The notes beneath the pieces are model-generated. The model was not told the origin of the DNA. It made no database searches and worked only from the letters and a program-made list of their open reading frames with translations. A DNA stretch of 61,301 nucleotides from Opitutales bacterium (lineage in GTDB: Bacteria; Verrucomicrobiota; Verrucomicrobiia; Opitutales; JAJFLR01), in contig JAJFLR010000042.1 of NCBI GenBank assembly GCA_021772565.1, positions 1-61,301 of the forward strand, written 5' to 3'. The translations under genes were made by a program, and so were the position numbers. Of the stretch, positions 37,077 to 45,812 are shown piece after piece. How positions within the stretch are numbered: the stretch's first letter is position 1; the number at the start of each line of letters is the position of its first letter.

Positions 37077-39125
37077 TTACCCGTGTTGAATTACTTCAAA
37101 AATTGATGCCTTAACAGGCAATCCCAATTGTAATACAGTTTTTTCATCACCGATCAATATAGCACGTAACCCATGACGTTTTACTTTTCTAAATTTAGAA
37201 TCATAATTTCCTTTTTCTGCTAACAATAAAACTAGTCCCGGCTCAATAGTAAGATTTGCTTGAATCAAACGCAGTGCCACAGGTAATGAAGCGTGTTCCG
37301 CATCAAAATTAAAGTTTGCACCTTGAATATTGAAATAATTACAAACGCGTCCGGCGATAACATTATTTAACATACTAGCACCAATATCTTCATTCGGTGC
37401 TAAATGGTGTTCACGGCAAGCAGCAACTTTTTTTGAAATTGACTCATCCAATTCCCTCAAGCTTTCTTCTATTTCGGAGTAAATTGATCTAAACGAAAAT
37501 TGTCTGGCCCTATCCAAGGTCGTACAAGAAGCAGAAACAACTCTCAATTTCTTAAAATCAATATTTTTTGCTAACGGACCTAACTCTGATATTAAATTCA
37601 TTACAACTTGCAGCGCTGTCCTCTGAAGGTCATCCATATACAAAAATATTTGTTTCGGTAAACGGAATTTTTCACAATCCTCAGCATTAAACTTCAATAA
37701 CGGTTCTTCAACTATCTTACTTATAACACAATTTCTAAATTTATTAAGTTCTGATTTTTGAGTATTATTAATTTTTGCTCTACCCTCATTTGAATTTTGT
37801 TGCTTACTCAACAGACAATGATAATTGATACCGCCAAATCCGAATGAGGATACGCCGAACAAAGCATCCGACTCAGTTTTTATTGTTTGAGTTAATATTC
37901 GATCAGTTGTTGCATATTTGTTTACAGAATGAATCTCACCTTCCTGCATAGCTGCTAGTATACGAAGAATACCAATTGCACCAGCGGCTCCTTTTGTGTG
38001 ACCGAATATAAATTTTGCAGATCCAAAGCTAGTCTTGTTATTGGTAAAGTATTTCGATAAAGATCGTATTTCTGTCTCATCACCAACTTGAGTACCTGTA
38101 CCATGAGCCTCAATATATTGAACGTTATTTTTATCTGCATTTAAATAACACCGCTCATAGGCCAATAGCTGGCCGTCGACTGATGGTTGAAAAATTCCAC
38201 TACCAGCCCCATCACTGGAACTACCGATACCCCGAATCACTCCATATATTTTATCGCTGTTTGCTTCGGCGTCATCTAACCTTTTTAGTTCGTATAATAC
38301 GGCCCCTTCACCTTGTGAAAGTCCGGTTGCAGGATTATCAAATGGACGACTCGCTTTTTCTGCAAGAGCACTCAGTCGAGCAAAAGTAATAAATGATTCC
38401 GGACTCAGATTTGCTTCTACTCCGCCTGATATTACAACATCTGCAGAACCACCCTGCAATAAAATGCAAGACTGCTCAATTGCTGCCAACGATGATGCAC
38501 AAGCAGCATCCACTAACCCACCAAATATTTTTTCTCTTTTTAAGTAACGACGTATAAGATCAATTATCGATGCCGATAACACATCACGTTTGACACGATC
38601 AACAGATAGATTTATTCCGCTATGATCTTGCTTAATACGATTGATTGCTTCTTCTTTTAGGTTACTGCTCTCGTTCGCTATCGACTCGATGATCGCCTCC
38701 TGTTCTTCAGCCCAAAAGACCGTATCCCTTTCTCTCTCATCACAGTTCATGCCGCCTATCAATACTGCATATTTTGAGTCATCAATAGCTGCGTTCAACG
38801 AATGATCAATTTGATCCAGCGCAGCCAGAGTAAGAAGTTCCAAGCGATTTAGATCAGTTCCTAAATCTGAAAAGCGCTTGCATAAAGTATTGATCCGCTC
38901 TTCATTAATCGTAGCTCCGTAATGAGTATAAGTTGAATCAGGTGGTGCATCCAGACCTTTCTTATTGGACATATAAATCTCCCCCGGACTGCGCTTGGAA
39001 GAAATTTGTTGAATTTGAGTTTCACCATTTTCAATTAGCTTCCTAAAAGAATTAAAGTTTTCTGCTCCAGGCAAATAACAGCCTAAACCGGTAATCGCAA
39101 TAGGTTGAAATTGATCTATCCTCAT
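37077..39125 (-). CDS. PUFA-synthase-like ketosynthase with second, inactive KS-like domain
   Basis: 682 residues from the ATG at 39125. This start leaves a 19-base gap after the ABC permease, whereas a longer frame from 39167 would overlap it. Residues 5-450 form a complete ketosynthase: ITGLGCYLPGA, nucleophile C209 in DAACASSL, EAHGTGTQVGD and FGHTKGAAGA. Residues ~500-640 look like a truncated second KS (VIAGRVCNYFNIQGANF followed by DAEHASLPVA), where the nucleophile Cys position is His, as in chain-length-factor domains of PfaC-type proteins. Its partner with AT-ACP-KR-DH follows immediately. Context with a MacB exporter suggests an exported or envelope lipid product. Confidence 0.85.
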   Translation of the reverse strand: MRIDQFQPIAITGLGCYLPGAENFNSFRKLIENGETQIQQISSKRSPGEIYMSNKKGLDAPPDSTYTHYGATINEERINTLCKRFSDLGTDLNRLELLTLAALDQIDHSLNAAIDDSKYAVLIGGMNCDERERDTVFWAEEQEAIIESIANESSNLKEEAINRIKQDHSGINLSVDRVKRDVLSASIIDLIRRYLKREKIFGGLVDAACASSLAAIEQSCILLQGGSADVVISGGVEANLSPESFITFARLSALAEKASRPFDNPATGLSQGEGAVLYELKRLDDAEANSDKIYGVIRGIGSSSDGAGSGIFQPSVDGQLLAYERCYLNADKNNVQYIEAHGTGTQVGDETEIRSLSKYFTNNKTSFGSAKFIFGHTKGAAGAIGILRILAAMQEGEIHSVNKYATTDRILTQTIKTESDALFGVSSFGFGGINYHCLLSKQQNSNEGRAKINNTQKSELNKFRNCVISKIVEEPLLKFNAEDCEKFRLPKQIFLYMDDLQRTALQVVMNLISELGPLAKNIDFKKLRVVSASCTTLDRARQFSFRSIYSEIEESLRELDESISKKVAACREHHLAPNEDIGASMLNNVIAGRVCNYFNIQGANFNFDAEHASLPVALRLIQANLTIEPGLVLLLAEKGNYDSKFRKVKRHGLRAILIGDEKTVLQLGLPVKASIFEVIQHG

Positions 39126-39144
39126 TATATTCAAAAATCTTTTA

Positions 39145-40323
39145 CTACGATCCGCGAATACAGTCAATAACGTCTAACCGTGCAGCTTGTCGAGCCGGAT
39201 AGAAACCAAAAAACAGACCGACTACAGAAGAAACAATCACGCCAATGAGTATAGCATTTCCCGAAATAAAAAATTCCCAGTCAGATGCCCTGGCAACAAA
39301 ATAAGAGGATAGTACTCCAAAAATAACACCCAATAGTCCTCCCAATAAACAGAGGACAATTGCCTCAACCAAGAACTGTGATTGCACTTCACTTTGACGT
39401 GCGCCAATTGCACGGCGAATTCCTATTTCAACTTTACGCTCACTCACTGAAACCAGCATAACGTTCATCACACCGACACCACCAACGAGTAAAAATATCG
39501 ATCCTATCGCTGCCAACATCAGGGTAAACATTTTCGACTGTTTTTCCATCTGCTTGATTATTGCTTCGGCGGTTTCAACTTCAGTGCGAATATTGTCCAA
39601 TTGAGATTTATAATAGTTATCAATTTCCTCACGTAGCAAATCCGTTTGCCCGGGCTTATTATTTCTGGCATGCACAACAGCGATAGATTTATTGCCACTT
39701 ATACGACCAGCAGCCTGCATGGGAATTAGAAAAGCAGTGTTGGCATCAAATCCCATTATACCCCCTTCCGGCATTCTAGCCAAAGTTCCAATGATTGTAT
39801 AAATACGTTTATCAATCCGAATTTGCTCTCCTATTAATTGCTCCGGACCATACTGCCTCAATTCGTCTGCTACGTTAGCTCCGATAACACAATATTGCGA
39901 ATTACCATCTGCATCAGAAATAAATCGTCCTTCCTCAACAGTTAGACGATGCACCTGTGCAAGTGATGAGTTTACACCATACATTTGAGTATCAATTTTT
40001 TTTCCACGATAAATCGGTTCGCCAAACGCCTCGACAATAGGTGCTGCCATACTGATCATTTCAACTTCATTTTCCATACCATTTACATGTGAGTCGGTCA
40101 CAACAGGAAATCTACCAGCATCAGAATTTTCCGGATAAAAATTTATTAACAAAAAGTCTGTTCCGAGTGCTTCAAACTGTTTCATCGCCTCTCTCTCGAC
40201 AAGGGAACCAACTGATATAAGAGCAATGACAGATGCGATACCAATGGTAATTCCCAACAACGCCAGTAGTGTACGCTGCTTTGACGACCACAAACTGTGT
40301 ACTGCTTCTTTAAATGTGTTCAT
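39145..40323 (-). CDS. MacB/FtsX-type ABC transporter permease
   Basis: A 392-residue permease. The first helix (LLALLGITIGIASVIALISV) is followed by a large periplasmic MacB-type domain (about 45-260), then three helices of the FtsX domain. The conserved MNVMLVSVSERKVEIGIRRA loop lies between the second and third helices. It would work with the ATPase encoded upstream, coupling ATP hydrolysis to extrusion of a substrate from the periplasmic side through an adaptor and outer-membrane channel. It precedes the KS gene by 19 bases, so exporter and polyketide synthase are probably one operon. The adaptor and channel genes of this operon are deleted. Confidence 0.9.
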   Translation of the reverse strand: MNTFKEAVHSLWSSKQRTLLALLGITIGIASVIALISVGSLVEREAMKQFEALGTDFLLINFYPENSDAGRFPVVTDSHVNGMENEVEMISMAAPIVEAFGEPIYRGKKIDTQMYGVNSSLAQVHRLTVEEGRFISDADGNSQYCVIGANVADELRQYGPEQLIGEQIRIDKRIYTIIGTLARMPEGGIMGFDANTAFLIPMQAAGRISGNKSIAVVHARNNKPGQTDLLREEIDNYYKSQLDNIRTEVETAEAIIKQMEKQSKMFTLMLAAIGSIFLLVGGVGVMNVMLVSVSERKVEIGIRRAIGARQSEVQSQFLVEAIVLCLLGGLLGVIFGVLSSYFVARASDWEFFISGNAILIGVIVSSVVGLFFGFYPARQAARLDVIDCIRGS

Positions 40324-40430
40324 ATATCACGTATTCAATAGATAAAACTTTCCAACCCAAAAAATAGGTTCTCGTATCAGTGACCATAATCATAACCATC
40401 ACCAAAATTGATTGAAAATTATTAAAAAAT

Positions 40431-40510
40431 TGTAGGGCCTTCGCTTGCGAAGCGCCTCTTCGAGCATGCCATGTCCTCTTACGAGGCATCGAGCAAGCTC
40501 GAGCCCTACA
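40431..40510. repeat. 80-bp palindromic element with TGTAGGGC/GCCCTACA ends
   Basis: The element begins TGTAGGGCC and ends GCCCTACA (8-bp terminal inverted repeats). It contains two internal hairpins, CTTCGCTTGCGAAG and CGAGCAAGCTCG. Its left 27-28 bases recur in inverse orientation at 61219-61246. It sits in the 292-base gap between the ATPase and permease genes, which in most MacB operons is absent, so it looks like an insertion into the operon. Confidence 0.75.
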
Positions 40511-40615
40511 GTAAAGAATCGACCTAACCCAAGCCCTACCATTATGAAACCATCGCAGTACATTTTTATAAAATCGATTTTGCTTCGACGCGACATATAT
40601 TTAATTTCAGATTTA

Positions 40616-41314
40616 TTACGGTTCATTCTTATAATTTTCAGCCGGTAAAATTTTTCCATCTTTCATACGAATTTGTCGCTTACACTGACGAGCCACATTG
40701 GCATCGTGAGTGATAATAACAACCGTTATTTTTTCTTCTTCATTCAAACGAATAAACGTATCTAAAATATCCTGCCCCACTCTTGAATCAAGTGCACCTG
40801 TTGGTTCATCGGCCAAAATTAGTGATGGGTTTCCAACCAGAGCCCGAGCAATCGCAACTCTTTGTTGCTGTCCACCGGAAAGTTCCTTTGGCTTGTGATG
40901 TAAGTGTTCACCCATACCAACTTTTTCTAAATACTCAATAGCCCGATTACGCCGATCACGAGTGCTGACTTTTTGATAGGTCAATGGTAATGCGACATTA
41001 TTGACAATATCGAGTTTTGGCAGCAGATAAAATTGTTGAAAAACAAAACCAATTTTCCTTCCTCGAATAATAGATAAACGATTATCATCTGCTGCGAGAA
41101 CACTCTCGTCTTCAAACATGTATTGGCCTTCATCAGGTTTATCCAACAGACCCAAGATATTCATCAGTGTAGATTTTCCACAGCCGGATGTGCCCATTAA
41201 CGAAACCATTTCTCCGGGAAATATTTCCATCGAAATATTTTTCAGCACCGGCAGTTTTACCGGCCCAAGGTAGTAAGATTTAAAAAGGTTTTCTATTTTT
41301 ATAACTGAACTCAT
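40616..41314 (-). CDS. MacB/LolD-type ABC transporter ATPase
   Basis: A 232-residue ABC ATPase with Walker A GTSGCGKST, Q-loop FVFQQFYLLP, signature LSGGQQQRV, Walker B LILADEPTGALD and the switch His in VVIITHD. The subfamily (LolD/MacB/FtsE) energises FtsX-type permeases that move substrates or mechanical force across the envelope. Its ATG overlaps by four bases (ATGA) with the stop of the decayed adaptor gene, preserving the original operon junction. Confidence 0.95.
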   Translation of the reverse strand: MSSVIKIENLFKSYYLGPVKLPVLKNISMEIFPGEMVSLMGTSGCGKSTLMNILGLLDKPDEGQYMFEDESVLAADDNRLSIIRGRKIGFVFQQFYLLPKLDIVNNVALPLTYQKVSTRDRRNRAIEYLEKVGMGEHLHHKPKELSGGQQQRVAIARALVGNPSLILADEPTGALDSRVGQDILDTFIRLNEEEKITVVIITHDANVARQCKRQIRMKDGKILPAENYKNEP

Positions 41315-41405
41315 GGAATCAAATAACCGGGGACAACTTGATCACCCTCTTTTAAACCAGATCGAATTTCAATTCCTTCAAGTGTAGCTTTAATTCTGTT
41401 GAGAC
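41311..41405 (-). pseudogene. 3' remnant of the HlyD/MacA-type adaptor gene
   Basis: In a frame different from the TolC-like ORF, the minus strand reads NRIKATLEGIEIRSGLKEGD followed by QVVPGYLIP and TGA overlapping the ATPase start. The IEIRSGLKEGDQVV pattern is typical of the very end of membrane-fusion adaptor proteins. Only about 30 codons remain. Everything upstream has been replaced by the 5' half of a TolC-like gene. Confidence 0.75.
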
Positions 41406-42107
41406 TAGAGAACGAAATAGACTGAGTGCGTTAGTAATAATATCGGATATAGACGATTCAAGTTGTAACAAATTTTGTTGCTCGTTAATTTTAGCAATTC
41501 GATTTGATAAAGTTGAGGCTCCAGGTCCACCTCGGAGCAATGGCTGACTTATGGAAATATTCCAATTTGCATCCCATTCAGGACGGAGAGTCGGATCGAG
41601 AGTCTGGGGACTTATTTCTGAATTTCTTCTGGATGCAGCATAGGAAACACCGACATTGGCACCAGTAGGTAAGCGCCAAGTGAGCGAAGGGCCGACTGAA
41701 GCGGATTCAGATTGGCGGGTTACTGAATTAGCAACTGTGGCATCTCGATTCCAGGAATTTTGAGAATTTGCTGAAAAATTGATGTCCGGAATAAACTCGT
41801 CCATCGCGACATCGAATAAAGTTCTCTGATCGACTCTACCCAATTTTGTCAGCAATGACGTAAGCGAGTATTTGATTGCGTAGTTGACAGCCTTTCGTTC
41901 ATCCAAAACAAATTCTGATTTATTTTTTTTTGAACCGATCAATTCATCTAATTCTTTTTCAAAAGTTTTACGCCTTTGCTCAATAGTACTTGCAAGTAAA
42001 ATATCGATTACCTGTTTTTCATTTTGGGTACTACGCTCTTCATTTTGCGCAAATGTTACAGACAAACAGAATTGGGAAATTAAAAATAGTATGGTTAGTC
42101 TAATCAC
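41352..42107 (-). pseudogene. 5' half of a TolC-type outer-membrane efflux protein, truncated by deletion
   Basis: The 251-codon frame has a signal peptide (cleavage near TFAQ, about residue 21) and outer-membrane efflux sequence (LDERKAVNYAIKYS, GPSLTWRLPTGANVGVSYAA, WNISISQPLLRGGP, IAKINEQQNLLQ). A TolC protein normally has over 400 residues with two similar halves. Here it ends about where the first helical hairpin would continue (NALSLFRSLVSTE), then runs out of frame through the adaptor remnant. A single deletion fusing tolC-like and adaptor genes explains both. The transporter must borrow these parts from elsewhere or be inactive. Confidence 0.8.
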
Positions 42108-42166
42108 GATAATAATCGGTGATTATTCTTAACATTTACTGTTATTTCAATACTTAAATATATTAA

Positions 42167-42454
42167 GGCTCAGTCCTTCAGACTGCGTGATGGTAATTCA
42201 TTTTAGACCAGGTGTTTTACACCGGGCTAATATAGATAGCGCCTTCAGCGCATAGGATTATTTAATTAGCACTTTCGATTTTTCATTCAGCGTATTGGAT
42301 ATTGCATTAAAATATTTGGTATTTTCCAGTGATTATCTCATCCGTGTAATTTTCAATTCATTTACACCAACGGTGTTGTCCATAACAGCCCAAGGTGTAT
42401 CCTTGGGTGTATTAAATCAAATAAAAATCATCGCAGTCTGTAAGACTGCTCTAG
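42167..42454. repeat. left hairpin array of the transposase element
   Basis: About 290 bases carry at least five short palindromes shared with the right array (42993-43201). It fills the gap between the TolC-like remnant and the transposase. No other gene is seen in it. Confidence 0.75.
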
Positions 42455-42499
42455 TAATTCTATTGATTTTTAAATTACAAAACGTATAAAATAGCATCT

Positions 42500-42952
42500 A
42501 TGTCCCAATCATTAAGCAATATTATAGTCCATATCGTATTCAGTACTAAAGACCGGTTCCCATTTATTGATAAAAATATACGCCATAAATTACACGCATA
42601 TATTTCAACAATTTGTCGAAACCAAAATGCCTATACGCATCGCATAGGGGGTGTTGCCGATCATATTCATATTGCTACAGTTTTACCGAGGACTAAAACA
42701 GTGAGTAAACTAGTCGAAGTCGTAAAAAGAGATTCATCAATCTGGATAAAGAAACAAAATTGTCATTATGAAAAATTTTATTGGCAAAAAGGTTACAGTG
42801 CATTTTCAGTGAGCCATTCGCAACTAGAGATATTGATTAAATACATTGAGAATCAAGAAAAGCATCATCGAAAGTTAACCTTTCAAGATGAATATCGAAA
42901 ATTTCTAAATAAGTACAAGGTTGAATTTGATGAGAAGTATATCTGGGATTAA
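42500..42952 (+). CDS. IS200-like/REP-associated tyrosine transposase
   Basis: A 150-residue Y1 HUH transposase. The metal-binding pair is H55 and H57 in GVADHIHIAT. The catalytic Tyr is Y115 in LIKYIENQ with Q119 four residues on, the spacing known from IS200/IS605 TnpA. Such enzymes cut single-stranded DNA at hairpins and join it 5'-phosphotyrosine first. Length and motifs are complete, so it may be active. No TnpB partner is nearby. The duplicated hairpin arrays on both sides are its likely substrates. Confidence 0.92.
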   Translation: MSQSLSNIIVHIVFSTKDRFPFIDKNIRHKLHAYISTICRNQNAYTHRIGGVADHIHIATVLPRTKTVSKLVEVVKRDSSIWIKKQNCHYEKFYWQKGYSAFSVSHSQLEILIKYIENQEKHHRKLTFQDEYRKFLNKYKVEFDEKYIWD

Positions 42953-42992
42953 ACAAATAATATTTAATATTTAAATTTAAATACGCTTGTTT

Positions 42993-43201
42993 AGAGCAGT
43001 CCTTTAGACAGCAAGATGGTAATCAATTTTAAACCCGGTGTTACACACCGGGCTATTATAGATTACGCCTACAGCGTATTGTATTTTACATTTGATGCAT
43101 ATGATTTTCATTTACACCAACGGTGTTACCCATAATAGCCCAAGGCACATCCTTGGGTGTATTTGATTAATAGAAATTTCGCAGTCTGTAAGACTGCTCT
43201 A
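42993..43201. repeat. right hairpin array of the transposase element
   Basis: About 210 bases in the same order as the left array, with substitutions such as CCCAAGGCACATCCTTGGG against CCCAAGGTGTATCCTTGGG. It occupies most of the gap before the acyltransferase-like gene. Confidence 0.75.
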
Positions 43202-43267
43202 TATTATATTTTTTCCTTTAAAATCGCCAACATTCAGATAAATATCATCACTCATCGTATTTACTAA

Positions 43268-44365
43268 ATGACTGAAACTGTTACATCCGATAACAAAACT
43301 TGGCTAGCGCTTGATTATTTTAAATTTGCTACTGCAATTTTGATGGTAGCCAATCATTCGTTTATCTGGTGGCTCTATCCGTGGGGTTATCTTTACACCC
43401 ATCCGTTTATAGAAAAATATTACTACTATGCTATGCCTTTGGTATTTGGTTCAATGTTGATACCACTCACAGCCGGTGCAAGTTTTCAACGAATCATTGT
43501 ACATAAAAAACTACAAACTGCTGCAAATAAAAAGACTCTATTTTTTGTAACTTCTCGAATAATCGTCTTATTCTTTTTTGGATACTTCGTTAATATTGCA
43601 GCACATGGCTGGGATGGAAATCCATGGCGCTGGCACGTTTTACATTTTATTGGCTTGGCTTATTTGGTTTCAACATTGATTGAGCGATTTTTTGGTATCA
43701 AAGGAATTATCGTTCTCACCTTGATCGTTCTGTCTGTCTATCCGTTGACACGTTTGCATGATTTTGAAATTTCAGAGTGGTTGTTAGTTCAAATTTTAAT
43801 CGGAGACCCATATGGGTCAAATTCATGGAATTTTGTCCCATGGTATGCATTATTTGGTACGGGAATTTTAGTGAGTTATAATTTAGATAAATACAAAAGA
43901 ATTCCTTTGAATTTTTGCTTCATTGGGCTCACTGCAGTGATAGTAGCTCTAGTGTTGAAAACTCCGGCATTCGCATTCTCAGAAGAGACTGCTTATGGGA
44001 ACCATATATTTTTACCCCCGTGGAGTGTCGTGCTGCTGACAATTGGCATTGGATTACCAGGAATCTGCCTTTTAGATTTTTTGAAAGACAAATTGCCAAA
44101 TAAAACTTTTATTCGAGATATTGGAAACAATATACTCATTATCTACACGATAAATATAATATCTGGAAATTATTTAATTAATCTAATTAGAGAATCAGGT
44201 CTTCGAGATAATAATAATGAACCTCTCTATACTGCACTTATGGGAATGTTACTATTTGTTATAATAAATATTACAGTTTCAATTGGGTTCACTCATATTC
44301 TTAACAAATGGGTACTGAGGAAAAAAATTATTATAAGAGCTAATAAGATATCCCGTAGTAAATAA
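43268..44365 (+). CDS. multi-pass membrane acyltransferase-like protein (HGSNAT/DUF1624-like)
   Basis: A 365-residue polytopic protein with about ten hydrophobic helices. It begins LALDYFKFATAILMVANHS, which resembles the 'R..ald..RG......NH' start of heparan-alpha-glucosaminide N-acetyltransferase-like and other membrane acyltransferase families. The conserved His in the first helix, WRWHVLHFIGLAYL and PWYALFGTGIL fit that group. Its substrate, perhaps a sugar or lipid head group on the envelope, is not evident. It is alone on its strand next to the transposase element. Confidence 0.5.
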   Translation: MTETVTSDNKTWLALDYFKFATAILMVANHSFIWWLYPWGYLYTHPFIEKYYYYAMPLVFGSMLIPLTAGASFQRIIVHKKLQTAANKKTLFFVTSRIIVLFFFGYFVNIAAHGWDGNPWRWHVLHFIGLAYLVSTLIERFFGIKGIIVLTLIVLSVYPLTRLHDFEISEWLLVQILIGDPYGSNSWNFVPWYALFGTGILVSYNLDKYKRIPLNFCFIGLTAVIVALVLKTPAFAFSEETAYGNHIFLPPWSVVLLTIGIGLPGICLLDFLKDKLPNKTFIRDIGNNILIIYTINIISGNYLINLIRESGLRDNNNEPLYTALMGMLLFVIINITVSIGFTHILNKWVLRKKIIIRANKISRSK

Positions 44366-44397
44366 TAGAAAAATATTAAATTCCTGACTTTAGTAAA

Positions 44398-44852
44398 TTA
44401 TGCTTTTTTAATTTCAAAATCCAAAGATATTCTAGTACCAGACTGAATACGCACCATTTTAATTTTCATATTAACGGAACCACTATTTCCAGATGATTGA
44501 AATGCCGTCCAATTGTTCAATGCCATATTTTTTGTAAGAGTTTTAGACCATAGCTTCACATCGTCATTATTGTAGTAATCAACAATTACCTTGATATCAT
44601 TTGGAAAAAATGCCTTTTAGTAACAGTATTACCTCCAAAACTATCACTATTTTTCATTTTATTTTTTTGCCACATTAATTCTCCATTAAAGTATATTTTA
44701 ATATTAGCATAACCAACCCCACTGACAATTCCAGACTCAGATCCATGCCAATAAGAATAAGATGCTGACTCTTTGGCTATATCGTCAGAAAAAACATAGT
44801 TGGAGAATACCCCAATAATTAATAATGTATTTAAGAGTATTACTACTTTCAT
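44398..44852 (-). pseudogene. small secreted protein, frameshifted at a homopolymer
   Basis: The N-terminal 88 codons (signal peptide MKVVILLNTLLIIGVFSNYV) end prematurely after RHFFQMISR. The other frame continues FPNDIKVIVDYYNNDDVKLW then SKTLTKNM to GSVNMKIKM and DFEIKKA with TAA at 44398-44400. That continuation aligns with the neighbouring gene at 44900-45184 (PDDMRFFVDYYNKKGKKLWS...GSVRIRVYM...DFELRRA). One extra base in the six-base run at 44605-44610 (A on plus, T on minus) would restore the frame. It is either a slippage mutation, a phase-variable switch, or a sequencing error. The family is unknown. Confidence 0.75.
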
Positions 44853-44899
44853 TGAGAATATTTTAAGTTTAAAATTCTACCCAAACCCGACCAACTATA

Positions 44900-45184
44900 T
44901 TAAGCTCTTCTTAATTCAAAATCCAAACCATAACCAGGATTATGTCGGATTTTTTTCATATAAACTCGTATTCGCACACTACCCCCATTGCCAGAAAAAA
45001 TAAAAGATTTAGATCTATTATTTTTCATTTCTTTTCTAGAATTTTTTGACCAAAGTTTTTTACCTTTTTTATTATAATAATCGACAAAAAATCTCATGTC
45101 ATCAGGATAAGTAAGTTTTCTGTTAACAGTTATTCCTCCGATACCCTCCCCTGGTTTAATTTTTTTCATAATATGTAGTAGCAT
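44900..45184 (-). CDS. small basic protein, paralogue of the frameshifted neighbour
   Basis: 94 residues, rich in Lys and Arg, with FFVDYYNKKGKKLWSKN, SGNGGSVRIRVYMKK and GLDFELRRA. It aligns with the C-terminal half of the neighbouring gene but lacks the signal peptide and first ~65 residues, so it may be a truncated copy. The fold looks beta-rich. The function is unknown. The pair is a local tandem duplication separated by about 50 bases. Confidence 0.55.
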   Translation of the reverse strand: MLLHIMKKIKPGEGIGGITVNRKLTYPDDMRFFVDYYNKKGKKLWSKNSRKEMKNNRSKSFIFSGNGGSVRIRVYMKKIRHNPGYGLDFELRRA

Positions 45185-45276
45185 ATTTCAGAAACTAATT
45201 GGGTCAATATCAATTAGTCTTGAATCAAAATTAGTTGAATTTTATTCTTAAATATTTACACTAAAGAAAGTATTAA

Positions 45277-45792
45277 ATGGAATTATCCAAGACTAACAAT
45301 ATTCTGATCGAAAAATGCAATCCACAACATTACGCAGATGTTGCTAAGATTTACAATGAACATATAGAGCAGGACAACTGCACGATGGATGAAAATAATT
45401 ACGATGCAACCGGAATCGCAAAATGGATAGAAAATTTTAATGACCGCGAACGATTGTATGTACTTTCAGTAAATAATATTGGTGTTATCGGCTGGGGAAT
45501 AATTAAGAGATACACGGATCGAGAAGGCTATCGTGCTGCTTGTGAAACTGCTATATTTTTAAAGCAAGATGAACTGGGCAAGGGCTATGGTACTTTTTTT
45601 AAAAAGAGAATAATCCAAGAATGTAAAGCTTTAGGCTATCACCATCTAGTCGCAAAAATCTGGGCGTCCAATACAGTTAGTATAGAATACAACAAAAAGC
45701 TTGGCTACGAAATTGTCGGCATACAAAAAGAGATTGGTTATAAAAATGGTAAGTGGATCGATATTGCAATTATGCAATATATAATCGATTGA
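45277..45792 (+). CDS. GNAT acetyltransferase, phosphinothricin acetyltransferase-like
   Basis: A 171-residue GNAT protein with the acetyl-CoA loop ELGKGYGTFFKKR (pattern Q/R-x-x-G-x-G/A) and a final strand-helix AKIWASNTVSIEYNKKLGYE followed by EVGIQKE-like sequence. This ending is typical of the PAT/YncA branch that acetylates free alpha-amino groups of glutamate-like compounds or methionine derivatives. It is a single gene, convergent with the MscS-type gene with a 20-base gap. Confidence 0.87.
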   Translation: MELSKTNNILIEKCNPQHYADVAKIYNEHIEQDNCTMDENNYDATGIAKWIENFNDRERLYVLSVNNIGVIGWGIIKRYTDREGYRAACETAIFLKQDELGKGYGTFFKKRIIQECKALGYHHLVAKIWASNTVSIEYNKKLGYEIVGIQKEIGYKNGKWIDIAIMQYIID

Positions 45793-45812
45793 TATTGGTC
45801 TCTTTAGTTATT

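Larger units (their letters stand above)
42167..43201. mobile_element. IS200/REP-type element: HUH transposase between two copies of a hairpin array
   Basis: The transposase gene (42500-42952) is flanked by related arrays at 42167-42454 and 42993-43201 in the same orientation. Each array contains in order a CAGTCCTTCAGACTG-type motif, a CCGGTGT...ACACCGGG hairpin, a GCCT-CAGCG motif, TTTACACCAACGGTGTT, CCCAAGG...CCTTGGG, and GCAGTCTGTAAGACTGCTC. The left copy carries extra sequence in the middle. HUH transposases of this class recognise imperfect hairpins at element ends. The arrangement resembles REP sequences bracketing their associated transposase. It lies in the gap between the exporter remnant and the acyltransferase-like gene. 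Confidence 0.8.

Noticed and set aside
39125-39167. Longer N-terminus for the ketosynthase
   Set aside because: It would overlap the permease gene by 23 bases and adds 14 residues outside the KS fold; the ATG at 39125 begins just before the conserved ITGLGC strand.
40399-40659. 86-codon open frame between exporter genes
   Set aside because: Covers the palindromic element and the ATPase 3' end in another frame; nothing protein-like.
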